DNA from: Neoceratodus forsteri
Taxonomy: Eukaryota; Chordata; Ceratodontiformes; Ceratodontidae
DNA: 64,000 nucleotides
Reading direction: 5' to 3'
Assembly (NCBI GenBank): GCA_016271365.2
Contig: CM057452.1
Location: 1,243,563,001-1,243,627,000, forward strand
Every line of letters starts with the position of its first letter. Position 1 is the stretch's first letter. The translations under genes and the position numbers were made by a program. Shown in pieces: positions 21,935 to 34,026 of this stretch. Under the pieces are notes generated by a model. That model worked only from the letters and a program-made list of their open reading frames with translations. It was not told where the DNA came from and did no database searches.

Positions 21935-22390
21935 AATATCATCAGCCCAGTAAAAACAGATTTCCCAAAATATTACACTTTACTAGTTCACTCAGCACCA
22001 AATGCTTTAACAAAATGAAAATATGTCAGACCCTTTTAGAGACTTCCACTGAGGGTGAACTCCTTAGATGGTATGGGAGAGTTCCAAATAACAGGGGCTA
22101 CAACTGAGCAAAACCCATCTCCAGATTAAGGTGGGAACTCGAGACAGCTAATGAAATCCCCTCTGGGTAGCTGTGAGGGTGACCAGAAGCATAAAAAGTC
22201 AACATAAAACATACCTAAGGGGCCCAGTTCATGTCCAGATTAGTAAGTTAACAAAGCAGTCTTGAAAATGGTGTGCCACTTAATAGGTTACCAGTGCATG
22301 CTGTGTAACACAGGTGAGATATGATACAAGCAAGAAACCATTGTGATTAATCTGGCTTCAGCATTCTGCACTAGCTATAGGTGATGCAGC
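21935..22390 (-). pseudogene. L2 LINE C-terminal fragment
   Basis: The minus strand from about 22385 reads LVQNAEARLIT, then HISPVLHSMHW and KWHTIFKTALLTY in one frame with two stops, the standard C-terminal signature of L2-type LINE proteins (LVQNAAARLLT...HITPVLxxLHWLPV). Beyond 22200 the frame shifts and decays toward the C-terminal helix region. No 5' part is present upstream. Confidence 0.75.
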
Positions 22391-23349
22391 AACTCTCCAG
22401 ACAGCCCTTGTTATAGATCACTGCATGTCCTTCTTCACCAGAAGGCATAACCAGTCCCCTGCCTGTACACACTGCTGGTGCAAAGCCGTACATTGGGGCT
22501 AGGTCCAGCAGAGGTGGGAGGAGTGGAGTGGGACCACGCGCAACCAGTCGGATGCAAATGCCAGTCCGCAAGTGGATCCCTGCCTAAATATTGAGCAGGG
22601 CATTCCAGAATATGGCAGTCCTCCCAGACTGTAATATCCTCACCAGAATAAATGAAATAACACACCAGCAGCTGCTGTTGAAGCTCACCACTGCTGCCAA
22701 GGAGGCTCAGAGGGCTGGATTCTGGAAGAGGGACTGCTGATCAGGCCCAGAATTATCTACTGTGGCTGAGCAGAGGAAGGGCATGTAGCAGCTAATGCTG
22801 CTCCATGACACGCGTAGCAGCCAACCCCCTCAACCACACCACAGTGTTTACATCTTGGATTGGGTGCATAGCCACCCATGTCCTTAGCCTGCCCCATTCC
22901 CACCTATGTGGCCATATGTATGGGTCAGGGATCAGGAGTGTCAGGGAAAATCATCCCACATTGTAGCTGTGGAGTGCCCTGATGGTGTGCACCCTGCACA
23001 TAGGGTATACTCTGGGGCTTTTCCTGGCCCTCTGTAGATGTGAATAGGTTAGAGCCCTTCTGTATCTTGGGCACTTAGTGAGATAGAGACTACAGAGCAT
23101 AGTATTCTTAAAAAAGGCACTTGTGCTGCTCATTTAGTTATTTCTATTAACAATTCTTTGTTTTTAACTCCCTTCTCCTATCAGCAATCTGTGATGAACT
23201 CAGAAATGCATTATTGATGGAGCTGGGGGATATCAACGGATCACTCTATTGACAAAAAGGTCTTGAACTGAGCTTCTACTTGGGCAGAGTGTGCCTAAGG
23301 AGTGGTTTCCTGCATGGAAAGTCTAGCGCCTCCTAGCAAACGTGACATC
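22391..23349. other. No gene recognised
   Basis: No domain-bearing open frame or recognisable repeat. Short frames on the minus strand at 22371-22665 and 22951-23133 have no features. Confidence 0.45.
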
Positions 23350-23412
23350 ACACAAACACACACACACACACACACACTCACACACACTCACACACACACA
23401 CACACACACACC
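23350..23412. repeat. (CA)n microsatellite
   Basis: About 60 bases of CA repeats interrupted twice by CT. Confidence 0.95.
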
Positions 23413-23659
23413 TCGGGTTCTTACACTTCACAGACTAGTCTTGTTTAGAGTCTGCAGCCGTCACTAATGTACCCATTCCCAGAGTGCACAGAAACTCACT
23501 GGACATGCACCACATAATATTAGCAAAATAAATCCCCAAACTCTATCTCTGACATGGGACTGGTCTTTAGAAAGGTATGAAATGTCAGCAACTATTGGGG
23601 TATGTGTGTCTGTGTGTGTGTGTATGAGGGCACCAGACTCTGAAGTCTGAAAAGCATAC

Positions 23660-24569
23660 CTCTAAACCAATAGTTCTTAGAGTTTGTCACAGTGAGCCTC
23701 CCCAAATCCATGGAAAAGATTTTGAGCCTCCCCCAAAAACTGAAATAATCTTGGGCCTCCCCAAAGAAAAATAACATACTCCAATTTGTGCAATACACCA
23801 TGAATAAATTTAAACCCCTTTGAGTACTTGGCTCACATTCAGCTCTTTGTCTTATACTGACATGGGACCTTTGAAAAGAGCTCCTGTGCTCAAAGGTGTT
23901 ATCTGAATAACAAATAAATAAAATAAACAAATATTATTATGTAGCTTATTGTAAGCCCCCGCCCCCACAGGCCAGCCTACTTGGTCCACTATTTTCATTC
24001 TTGAACCATTGTTACCCCTTGTTGCAGTACCTTCATGGGTCAGGCTGCTTTCTCTGTATATGAAATAACCTTCCTACATACTTTGCCTCTCTCCCTCCTT
24101 CCCTGCTCCTAAGCAACTCCTCTGGGATTACTTTGCTCCTTCCTGCTATTGCCCTTAGCACTTCTATGCTCAACCCTTGTATCTGGGCTATTCTGCCATC
24201 AGTGTACAAAATGATTAGTTACCACCACTCATTATTTATTGTTCATATCTGTTTGTGCTATTGTTCATTGTGTATTTCTTGACTGTTTTGCAGTTACCTT
24301 TTGAAATGTTATCACCCCCTACCCTTCCCCTCCCTTCACCTGAAATGTGCCTTGGCTCATTCACCTTCCCTTGTTGCCTATTAGTAAATGAACACATAAA
24401 ATTCACCTACTATTATCCTCTTTCAGTTTGCTCCATCTCTTCACACAAAATATATAAAACTCAAAATTTAAATACAGTACTTTTTCAGACCTGCTTGAGC
24501 CTCCACTGGATCAGGTTGGGGCCTCCCCAAGGAGGCTGGCCTCACCAGTTGAGAACCCCTGCTCTGAAC
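23660..24569. mobile_element. hAT-type non-autonomous element, 894 bp
   Basis: The right end (24561 back) reads CAGGGGTTCTCAACTGGTGA on the minus strand, a classic hAT terminus. The left end from 23668 reads CAATAGTTCTTAGAGTTTGT followed by the matching GAGCCTCCCCAAA word (GGCCTCCCCAAGG near the right end). The flanks CTCTAAAC (23660-23667) and CTCTGAAC (24562-24569) are an 8-bp duplication with one change. Internal GGCCTCCCC motifs recur near both ends. No transposase is encoded. Confidence 0.78.
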
Positions 24570-25859
24570 AAATGGCTATGTATTTAGCACAGAGCTCCTC
24601 ATTTTTACCCAACTTTACCTTAGTTCCACACAGATCAAATAAACTAATGTTTCACGGACAGTTTTGTCAAGTTGTTTCTGGCCAAGCTATTTAAAAAATT
24701 AACTTGAAAAAATATGCTAAATACCAAACATGTGGTACTCACTATTCTTAAACTTATTAATAAATAAAAAATATGTAGTGCATATTTTAGCTATTTGTTC
24801 TCATGTTAGATGCCATGCTACACATTTTAATGCCAAGAGGCTGCGCAGCATTCATGCTGAAAATTTTCGAGCTGTACTGCAGTCCCGCTTTGGTGACAGA
24901 TAGTGCTCAGCAGGCATGCACACCCTCAAAGCACCACTCCTTGGCACTTCAGAAAGGACGCGCATGCAGATTAGAAGGCGTCATGCACAGATTGGCTTGC
25001 TGAGGGCCCCGGCTCCTCTTTTAAGGTGGCCTGGTGTAGATAGTGGAAGTGGTCAGTTAGAAGCGCTCCATCCTTTGTAAATGTAAAAAAAAAAAGCACA
25101 TACGGAATGGCAATGTTGCTCTGTTTTGTTCCTTGTGCATGCATGCTGCAAAAGTTCATCCATAACAGACATGCAGCTACTCATCTCCAGTGAGCTCACA
25201 AGTCATTGTAAATGCATCCTAATCACAGACAGTATGAAAATGTAATACTTCTTTTTTTTTTCTTTTGGTTTTGTTCTTAAATATAAGACAAATAAAATCA
25301 GGAAAATGAAAATCCCTACCCCAATCGAACAGCTGAAGGTGAAGCTGACTAAATGTATCAGTGGCATTTTTCCTGGTCCTTGATATCCTGGTGAATGTAT
25401 CTTAAAAAGTGGGTGGGTCTCACTAGAAGCTGCTGTCAATCTCATGTGCCTACTTTCATTGCTGGATGTCTCCAAGCACCCCCCCCATCCCAATCGTTTA
25501 AAACAAGCTGCTATTTGTTGCTGTAATTTGGAACTGCCCCAGCAGCAAAAACAGCTGATTCTCTAATTAAGGGGTGCTCTCTGATTGCAGCAGCAAATTT
25601 CTTTCAAGTTGGTGGCAGGCTTCTCAATTGCTGTCATAGACAGCAAGCTATGCCATTTGCGCCACAGAGCCTAGATGGAAAAAGCAGTGGTGCCATTGGC
25701 CGCAGCAGGACCGCAGCTCCAAAACCTGCTTCTCCACTCCAAACTACAGTACCACATTATGTTGTCTGTGCTGCGCGGAAAAGACAATATAGAAAGGGGG
25801 ATTGTGGACCAGCCTGACTCAGCATAAAAGTGCTCACAAATTGAAAGTGAATGTAATAG
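24570..25859. other. No gene recognised
   Basis: Contains the repeat segment shared with 21133-21172 (here near 25580-25615). Otherwise nothing I can identify. Confidence 0.45.
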
Positions 25860-25960
25860 AGTACAATTATAATGTGTAGCAACAGGATAGTGCAGACACA
25901 GAACACACTCTATACCAAATTTAAAAACTCAACTTCTTAATCTTTACTCAGTAACTTTGG

Positions 25961-26000
25961 GACACATTAGCCGTTCATGGTGCTTCTCATCAGATGTGCT
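25961..26000 (-). other. Degenerate hammerhead-like motif in Penelope-like terminal region
   Basis: On the minus strand CACAT-CTGATGA (25998-25987) is followed about 20 bases on by ATGTG (25967-25963), which pairs with CACAT as stem I would. The GAAA box is replaced by GAAC (near 25977) and no stem II forms clearly, so it is at best a decayed ribozyme or a look-alike. Confidence 0.3.
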
Positions 26001-26284
26001 GAAACGGTGGAAAAAGAACATATTTAATTTTAATTATACATCTCATTACAGGAACAACTAAAACAGTGCTCTATATAGGTATTGCATTGCTTTCATTTTT
26101 ATCTGCAATAGCTAAAGAAGGGCTAATGCATTAGAAACACCAAGGCGGGGGTGGAGGGGTAGGCAGACGCAGCCAAGAAAGGATGAGGACACAAGCCACA
26201 TGAATGTGAATGCAGCACATATTGGAAAAAAACTGGCCATTCACAAAGCAGTATCTGGCATGACCAACCTCCCTTTAAGCAATC

Positions 26285-26629
26285 CTATTTGTCCTTTAAA
26301 AATGGTGCCAAGACTACCTCCCAATTTAATCCAGGCCTGGAGCAGGTTTCATTAATGAAACATTCTTTTTTCAATAACAGATTATTGTGATCCCCACGTC
26401 TTGAGATAACTGCTACTCTGTCCAAGCCCACAAAATGAAACCAATGGTTCTCTTTGTTACTGCTTATTGTTAAATGTAATTCTGAGGCATGTTCCCTATC
26501 CCCATATCTAATGGCTCTAAAATGTTCACAAGTACAAACCCTGAATTGGTGCATTGTTTTCCCCACGTATTGGACCCCACATTTACAGACAGCCATATAC
26601 ATCACTCCCTCTATGCTACACGTTACCAT
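26285..26629 (-). pseudogene. GIY-YIG endonuclease domain of Penelope-like element
   Basis: The segment reads SIEGVMYMAVCKCGVQYVGK, with VMY and YVG corresponding to the GIY and YIG strands, the Penelope-specific CKC insert, and the downstream R...EH pair (RVCTCEHFRAI). In these elements the domain nicks DNA for target-primed insertion. It ends at a natural-looking stop after LAPFLKDK. Its frame differs from the upstream segment, so the gene is frameshifted. Confidence 0.85.
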
Positions 26630-26798
26630 AGTTCTGAGTTCTGAGTTCTATCGCCTTGCCATTACGTGGATTTAAAACCTCCTCCATCTTAGGGACAACC
26701 TTTTGCTTTTCCCACATGGAAAGAATCCTTTAAAGGTGGGGGTAACCATGTGATTGCCTGTCTTGAGTAGGTGGCTAGTTGCTATGAACCAGACAATC

Positions 26799-27047
26799 TC
26801 AAGGGTAACCCCCCCCATCTAAAACAGCCAGAGATAATGTTGCTGTGATGGTTTCCAAAAAGGGGTCTGCCTCCAGAATATGCCAGTTTTGTCTGATCAG
26901 ACCCAAAATATCATTTGCAAAATGGGGAGTATGTGGTTGTTTTACCCTTTCTATTAGGAATTCAGATCTACAGAGATGTTCCACACTCTCTCCTGGCTTT
27001 TCTGACATCATCACTGTAGTATCCCCTGTCAAAACATCTGTTCTCAA
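26799..27047 (-). pseudogene. Penelope-like element, region between reverse transcriptase and endonuclease
   Basis: QNWHILEADPFLETI and the end GGGYP match the conserved linker of Penelope-like polyproteins. Reading upstream gives ADFENRCFDRG, the element's 'RF..RGY' motif, which runs into the L1 target site at 27081. Together with the GIY-YIG segment it is one broken gene. Confidence 0.7.
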
Positions 27048-27066
27048 AATCTGCAGCTAGCTCATT

Positions 27067-29407
27067 GAAATATTGCTGGGTCACAAGACAGGGCTGCCCC
27101 TTATCACCAAATTTGTTTATACTTGCCATGGAGCCTCTCTCTGCAGCTGTTCATCAATTCTGCATCATTAAAGGCATCCCTATCGGTAACTATCGCTAAA
27201 CTTCATTATCTTATGCAGATGATTTTCTTATTCTCCTAGAAAATCTTCAATCTTCAGGGCAACCTTTAGTTAAACTTCTTAACGAATTCACCTTTATCTT
27301 GGGACTAGCTCTAAAGCTTAATAAATCTGAAATGCTACCATTAAACACCCTCTGTAAATCCTGTATGAATGATCCTTTGGGCTTCCGCTTGGCTCCCCAA
27401 GGTATCTCATATCTAGGTATCTGGATCATCCCATCATTGGATAAAGTTTGGGATGCTAATTTATCTCCTTTACTAACTAACATTAAAAATATATTTGACA
27501 GATGGAAATTGCTTAATCTTACCTTTAATGGGAAACTTTCTGCTATTAAAATGACAATAGCTCCAAAAATATTGTATCTTTTTTCTAATATACCTCTAAA
27601 ACTTCCCTCTTGCTTCCTCATTAAAATCGATAAATGAATAGGTAATTTTATTTGGGATGGCAAAATCCCCCGATTTAGTCATAATAAACTTAGATCACAT
27701 TGGTCAAGAGGTGGATTCAACCTCCCTTGGTTTCAGGCCTACTTTTGGGCTTTTCGTGCAACCCAGACTATCAAATGATTTATTCAATCTGATGCCAATT
27801 CACCTTTATGGGTTAATATGGAAGCCTGTCTTTGTGCTAACAATATTGCTACTTCTTTTCTTTACAATCCCATCCTCTCCAAATTAAAATCTCACCCCAC
27901 TATAGTACCATTCATGTTCTACTGGAAAATAATTCATAAATATCTCAAATCAAACCCTACCCCTCTTGCTTATGCTCCTATCTGGGGAAATAACAAAATA
28001 TCTCTCAAAAACTGTCCAATCTACTGTCGATCTTGGAAAAATAGAGACATACTCTTATTAAGAGACATACTTGAACCCCATACATTAAGAATAAAACCCT
28101 ATTCTGATCTATGCACTCAATGGAATCTTCCCCACCAGGATTTTTGGAAATATCTACAGCTTCGCACAGCATGCACTTATTATTTCTCACTTATTACGAA
28201 TCAATCCTTACATGATCAACACATCTCCAAATGGATAAAAACAACATGTAAATTGAATAGTGTCATCTATAAAGTTATTAGAGAATCACTACCAAACCAG
28301 TCCATTAGTGCAAAAAATAAATGGAGCAACTTATTACACTATAACATTACAAATGAGCAATGGCATAGGTGTTGGCTTTCTTGCCACAAATCTTTTAATG
28401 ATAAACATAGCTTGCTCATTCAGACTAAAATTCTTCATTTATGGCATAGGACCCCAACTGTATTGCATAAAATGGGATTAATGGATAATGACAACTGCTG
28501 GCGATGTAACTCGCCTAATGACGATTTACTTCATATTTTATGGGATTGTCCCTCCATACGAAAATTTTGGCACCAGATTCATATATTTGCAATGAAAGTG
28601 ACTGGTCAACCCTTTGTATTAGATCCTAAACACTGTATACTTGGTATTTTGACCTCATCCCTATAATATTCCCAATCCTTGAACAGATGGTTAACCATAC
28701 TTTTTCTTCTAGCTAAACGTAGTATACTTATGAATTGGAGATCTAATATAATCCCCACTCTCCCTGATATTCTTAATCATTTATCTCAATATGCCTCCCT
28801 GGATCGTATGACACACATTTCTCTCGACCGACTCAATATATATAATAAATGTTGACAGGAATATTTTAAATATTTGGATTCATCTAGCCATTATGGCACT
28901 TAAAGTATGGATTGAAATACTTTATATAATATCTCTCTCTCTCTCCTTCTATTGATATCCCCCATTTCCTCAGATTGTGGTCTCGCTTTTTCTCTACTTT
29001 CTTGATACTGTCCTTCTCTTTGCTATCTCTTCCTCTTCTCTTGTTTTCTTAATCTTTTCTTTATAAGCTTTAGTAGCACTCTAACAATATATGCATTGTA
29101 GTAATGTACAACTATGACTTTTCATATCTCCTCTTTCACCTTATACTTCTTTTTTTACTGTATATTATGTAGTGCTAAGCCTTTTTCCTTTTTCATTATA
29201 ATATTGTATCTGTTCTAGTTTAGGTAGCTAACCCATAATTATTACATTACTATTGAATAGTCTTTTTCCCTCCTTTGTTAGATGTTATGCTACTTAGTTT
29301 ATCATTTACATAACCTTATATAGTATTGTTATAGGATATACTTGTTGTTTGTTTATCTTTTAAATACTTCAATAAAAAGATCAACTGCAAAAGAAATATT
29401 GCTGGGT
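27067..29407 (+). mobile_element. 5'-truncated Tx1/L1 LINE with 15-bp TSD
   Basis: The insert 27082-29392 is flanked by GAAATATTGCTGGGT at 27067-27081 and 29393-29407, a perfect 15-bp duplication made by target-primed insertion. It starts inside the reverse transcriptase (QGCPLSP block), carries the rest of ORF2, a 3' untranslated region of about 720 bases and an AATAAA at 29371-29376. It landed in the Penelope-like element. The exact duplication implies a fairly recent event. Confidence 0.92.
27082..28666 (+). pseudogene. Tx1/L1 ORF2 C-terminal half
   Basis: One frame runs from the truncation point to the stop at 28666, broken only by three in-frame stops (TAA near 27197, TGA near 27636 and 27774). 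It holds YADD (27212-27223), the thumb (LGIWIIPSLDKVWDANLSPL) and the C-terminal zinc knuckle CWRC...H..W.C (28496-28549). The reading frame is otherwise intact, so the copy is young. It is close in layout to the ORF2 at 44-48 kb but clearly a different subfamily. Confidence 0.88.
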
Positions 29408-29979
29408 ATTACAATTATGTTTTATGCAGTGAAATTGTCCCCTAGGAAGTGTTTCTGACCCAATCAGGGCTCTGCAGCTCAGCAGGAAGTTCCACCAAGA
29501 GGAGTACCCATAGGGAGAATAAAAGGCTGCACTCTTAAAGTGTCCCATTCATATTCATTTCCCAGAACATGAGTGGAACATAACAGGAGTGTAACAGGTG
29601 TAGAGACTGGCATCTTAAGTGTTGGCAGACATCCAGGTGACAGCAGGCTCACAGGGAACTCTGTCAGTTCAGTAAGCTAAGGTAGAAGTCTTGTATGCTT
29701 GTTCCTACCTGTGTTAAGGAGTACAGGAACTATATGCACCTGTCAAAACTGGTATTGCTGAAACACCCTATGTAGTGTAAGGATAAACAGGGGCAGAAAA
29801 AATAGTAAAGGGAGAAACTTTAAAAATTCTATCTATGGCCAGGCGACAAAGAGAGAAGCTAAACATAAACAAAAATGTGAAAGTCATATTAAAAGCAAAA
29901 GGGTAAAACCCTACCTATGGTAAAGCAACAAGGGGTAAACAAAACAAAAAAAAGGGATATCTAGGAACACCCTGAGGTA
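29408..29979. other. Unassigned, possibly CR1 5' region
   Basis: Lies between the L1 and the first recognisable CR1 coding sequence. It may be the CR1 5' untranslated region, but it does not obviously match the 5' region of the minus-strand CR1. Confidence 0.4.
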
Positions 29980-30029
29980 AGAGCACAAATTGTTTTCCAG
30001 GTTATGGGGGTATAGTACTAGGAATGTTA

Positions 30030-30611
30030 GGAGTGGTGCAGTACAGTGCAGTGGTTGAGGTGCAGCAGTCTTCAGGGAGACCATTTGGAGACTGAGGTGA
30101 TACCCCATCCTCATACACCTGTCGGGCTGAGGGAAGAGGTCAATATATTCCTAGCTGAGTTAGCTAGGATTCAGGAGCCCTCTTCCCCCACCCAGGGGCC
30201 ACCATGTGTAACACCATTGCCTCAGAGGGTGCCAAGAAGGGCCAAGTGGACAGTGGTGGGTTCTGTGAGGATGTGTTGGGAGCACATTACTTACCCAGTC
30301 CAACAACACATGTCCTTCACCACTCTGATGGGATGGGATAGCCAAGAAATGGCACCTGTGGTAGTGGCCAGTGAGTATGTGAGGACCCTCCATAAAGGAA
30401 GCCCCGAGGTGGGATGCAGAGGACTCCAGTGGAGGAGGAACCACCTTCTCAATTGTTAGGGGGTAGATTTGGGAGCAGGACAGGAGGGGAAGAGGGAGGT
30501 GAGGTGCCTATGTGTCACCTCAGCATAGAGGGATGGAGAGTAGATGTTAGGATGATGGGGCAGGAGGGGGAGCAGGATGTAATTGTTCATTTGGGGACTA
30601 ATGGCCTATAG
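30030..30611 (+). pseudogene. CR1 ORF1 (outer copy)
   Basis: Matches the ORF1 of the minus-strand CR1: GLREEVNIFLAELARI (about 30125-30172) parallels GLREEVAHLQAELARI, the coiled-coil start, and DVIVHLGTNGL (30579-30611) is the end of the SGNH esterase block with the catalytic-region D changed to G. Several frameshifts. The zinc-finger cysteines at the start are largely lost. Confidence 0.75.
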
Positions 30612-31229
30612 CAAGGAATGAAGCAGAGGTGATGCAGGAAAGGATTAGGAGACTGGGGAAGGGCTTAAAGCAGATAGTTTGCATGATGACTTTCACTTAG
30701 GTGCAACCTTTATACAGCTGAAGGAGGCTAGGGAACATTGCATTAGAGCCTAAATCAACTTGTTGAAGGCATGGTGGAACAAGAAGGGTTTTGGCTACAT
30801 GCAGGACTAGGGTCCTACCTGGGGAGATAGAGGCCTGTACAAAGGAGATGATCTGCATCCATTTCAGAGGGGAACAGCAGTCCTAGGTGGAAGGTTTAAT
30901 GCTACTTCAGTAGGCTTTTAAATTAGCCAATCTTGGAAGCACAAGAAAACAGGGAGACAGTGACTGCTCCCCCCCCCAAGACGATGGAGCAGCAGAGAGG
31001 AGAAGCCCAGGGGAAATACATTTCCAAGGAGTAGAAGGGAATAGGGGCAAGAGTGAGGAAAGGAGGGGAGGGATAGTAGGTGGATCTGAGGCTGAGCGAA
31101 GAGTTAATGACGGTGGGCAGAGGAAGAATGAATTAAGGGAGGACAATACCAAGGACAACAGATGGGCAAAGGATGGAATCAGGAAGGGAGGGCAGAGCAG
31201 AGAGAGGGAAACACAAAAGGAGTGGAAAG

Positions 31230-32130
31230 ACATGTCTGGCAAAGCAAGGAGCCTAAGAAATAAAATTCCTGAACCAGAAGAAACCACTGCAGCAGTGAAT
31301 CAGGATCTAGTGGCCATAACAAAATCATGGTGCACCAAAAAACACAGCTGGAATGTCACCATTCCAGGTTACATCATGTTCCAGAAGGACAGAACAGAAA
31401 GGAAAGGGGGGTTATATGGATTGTTGATATAAAGACATGGGGATACAGGGACTCCATGGGGATAAGGAAGTGCTGGAGGTTTTGAGGTCAGATTAGAGAC
31501 AGGTCCAGGGCCTTTATCCACATGGGGTGGGGAAAAGACCACTAACACAGTGGGAGGAGTTAGACAAGGTTTGGGGGAGACCACTGGCAAAATGGTAAGC
31601 AAAGGGGAAGTATTTATAATGGGATGCTTTAATCTGCAGGATGAAGACTGGAGTATGCTGGCCACAGCAACAAAAAGAAGCAGGGCCATCCTCAACTCAC
31701 TACAGGAACATTTTTCAGGCAGCTGGTAATGGAAACCACCAGAGACAGAGTAGTGCTGGGCCTGATACCTTACAAATAAGGACAACATTGCAGACCTCAC
31801 AGTGGGTAGCCCACTGGGTACAAGTGATCACTGTACAGTGTGATTTGGCATACAGATTCGGCAAGAGAAAATCACACTAGGATGAGGGTCCTGGACTTCA
31901 GACTTTAAAGAAATGGGAGACTGCTTCAGTAAATACCTTGAAAGGAGGGTGGCCAGGGGAGGCAGGAATAGAGACACAATGGAAAAAGATCAAAGAGGGT
32001 ATAACTAAGGCAACGGCAAGCTATGTGAAGGAAGTAGGCAAGGGTAGGAGGAGGAAGAGACCACTATGTTTCTCTAAAGGAGGGGGAAAACAAAAACAGC
32101 TTTTAGGAAGTAAGGGAAGCCCCAGATGAA
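31230..32130 (+). pseudogene. CR1 endonuclease domain (outer copy)
   Basis: GKARSLRNKIPEPE (31235 on), VAITKSWCTKKHSWNVTIPG and YIMFQKDRTERKGG are the N-terminal APE-type endonuclease strands, with the usual catalytic E of TE(T/S)W replaced by K. Further on come remnants of the DLNxxDxxW and SDH regions. Non-functional. Confidence 0.75.
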
Positions 32131-32909
32131 TGGGGACAGCGAGGTATAACTAGATAAACAAAGGGAGAGAAAAAGGAGGGTGAGAGCAGCAAAACACAAA
32201 CAGAGAAGAAGATCACCAAGGAGATCAATAAAGGGGATAAAACATTCTCAGGAATGTGAATGAAAAGAGGAAAGCAAGTGATGGGACAGTGAGGATCAAG
32301 AGAGCAGGAGGGACCTTGCAGAAGAAGGTCAAGAGAAAGCTAAAATCTTAAATAGAAACATAGACTTTGACTTTGACGGCAGATAAGGACCGCTAGGCCC
32401 ATCTAGTCTGCCCATTTCCCTACCTACAGGATAGGCCGCAGATCCTAGTTAACCAACAGCCTATATCTTCCTGCCCCCCACAAGAATTGCCTTATGTCTG
32501 TCCCATACATTCTTGAATTCTCCCACAGTTTTAGACCCACAACTCCTCAGGAAGGCTGTTCCATGCATCCACTACCCTCTCTGTGAAATAATACTTCCTC
32601 ACATTGCCCCTGAACCGCCCTCCTTCTATCTTTAAATTGTGTCCCCTTGTTCTTGCAAGTCTCTTTTTCTGAAAGATGCTACCTCTTGGACTTTGTTGAT
32701 TCCCTGAGGTGCTTGAAAGTTTCTATCATGTCCCCCTCCCTTCTTTCCTCAAGGGTATACATATTAAGCTCCTTTAGTCTCTCTCCTCATATGGCTTCTC
32801 TTGCAGACCCTGCACCATTTTAGTTGCCCTCCTCTGGACTGCCTCTATCCTGTCTATGTCCTTGCGAGATGGGGTCTCCAGAACTGGACACAGTATTCCA
32901 GATGGGGTC

Positions 32910-34026
32910 TCACCAACTGTCTGTACAGAGGGATAACAACTTCCTGTTTCTGCTGCTGATGCCTCTCCCTATACATCCCAGTATACCCCCGGCCCTCCCT
33001 ACTGCCTTCTCACATTGCTTGCTAACCTTAAGGTCATCTGATATGATTACCCCCAGGTCCCTTTCCTGTTTTGTTGTTGTTACTACCTCCCCACCCATTG
33101 TGTATTCTTCCCCTGGGTTCTTGTTTCCCAGGTGCATTATTTTGCACTTTTTTGCATTGAATCCTAGCTGCCATACGTCTGAGCATTCCTCCATCCTTGC
33201 CAAGTACCTTTTCATCCTTTCCACGCCTCCTTGTGCATCAACCCTGTTGCAGATCTTTGTGTCATCTGCAAAAAGGCATACTTTTCCTTCCAGTCCCTCT
33301 GCAATGTCACTGATAAAGACATTAAAAAGGACTGGACCCAATACTGAACCCTGCGGTACCCCACTAGTAACCGCCCTTTCTTCAGAGTGGACTCCATATA
33401 CAATTACCTTCTGTGTCCTGTTGTCCAGCCAATGTTTTACCCAGGCTACCACCCTGGGACCCACTCCCAGGCTGGTTAATTTGACTAATAATCTTTTGTG
33501 TGGGACTGTGTCAAATGCCTTGCTAAAGTCTAGGTCGGCCATGTCCACAGCCCCTCCATGGTCTACTACTTTGGTCACCCAGTCAAAGAAATCTATTAGA
33601 TTCTGTCTGACATGACCTTCCCGCTGTAGAACCCATGCTGCCTCGGATCCTGTGCTCCACTGACCTCTAGGTACTCAGCTATTCTTTCCTTCAGAAGTGA
33701 CTCCATCACTTTCCCTACCACAGAGGTCAGACTGACAGGTTTGTAGTTTCCTGCCTCTGTCTTGGTCCCACTTTTGTGAAGGGAATCACATCCGCCTTCC
33801 TCCAGTCCTCGGGTACCACACCATCTTCCCATGATTTATTAAAAAGAGTAGCCAGTGGTTTCACTAGTTCCTTCCTTAATTCTTTTAGAATTCTGGGGTG
33901 AATTCCATCAGGACACATTGCTTTGTCCACCTTCAGTTTTAGTAGTTCTTGCAGAACCCTTTCTTCTGTGAAAGGACTGGGATCGACCCCCCTATCAAGA
34001 GTGCTTTGGTTAATTGGATTAGGCAC
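32910..34026 (-). pseudogene. CR1 reverse transcriptase (inner copy)
   Basis: The N-terminal part (34026-33727) has LKVDKAMCPDGIHPRILKEL, and 33832-33596 has NYKPVSLTSVVGKVMESLLK. The palm (33578-32910) has LDFSKAFDTVPHKRLL, SGVPQGSVLGPVLFN and the catalytic box FADD (33272-33261). Segments lie in different frames, so at least two frameshifts break it. The long 222-codon final segment shows only modest decay. Confidence 0.9.

Larger units (their letters stand above)
25860..27081 (-). mobile_element. Penelope-like element, 3' part
   Basis: Two minus-strand segments encode the linker after the reverse transcriptase and a GIY-YIG endonuclease, the defining domain combination of Penelope-like elements. 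The non-coding stretch beyond the stop (26284 down to about 25860) should be its terminal repeat and contains CTGATGA with complementary flanks (see the separate entry). The 5' side is cut by the L1 insertion at 27067-27081, and I do not recognise its continuation beyond 29407, so the element is 5'-truncated near there. Confidence 0.8.
29980..32352 (+). mobile_element. Outer CR1 LINE, 5' half
   Basis: Plus-strand CR1 with decayed ORF1 and endonuclease. Its sequence stops at AAAATCTTAAAT (32352) and resumes at about 37050 with AATAATGAGTACTCCTGCTC, reading ILN/NEYSCSVFTVEGGP across the break. The gap is filled by an opposite-strand CR1. Confidence 0.85.

Noticed and set aside
32824..33615. 263-codon plus-strand open frame
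   Set aside because: It is the antisense of the CR1 reverse transcriptase, which is recognisable on the minus strand.
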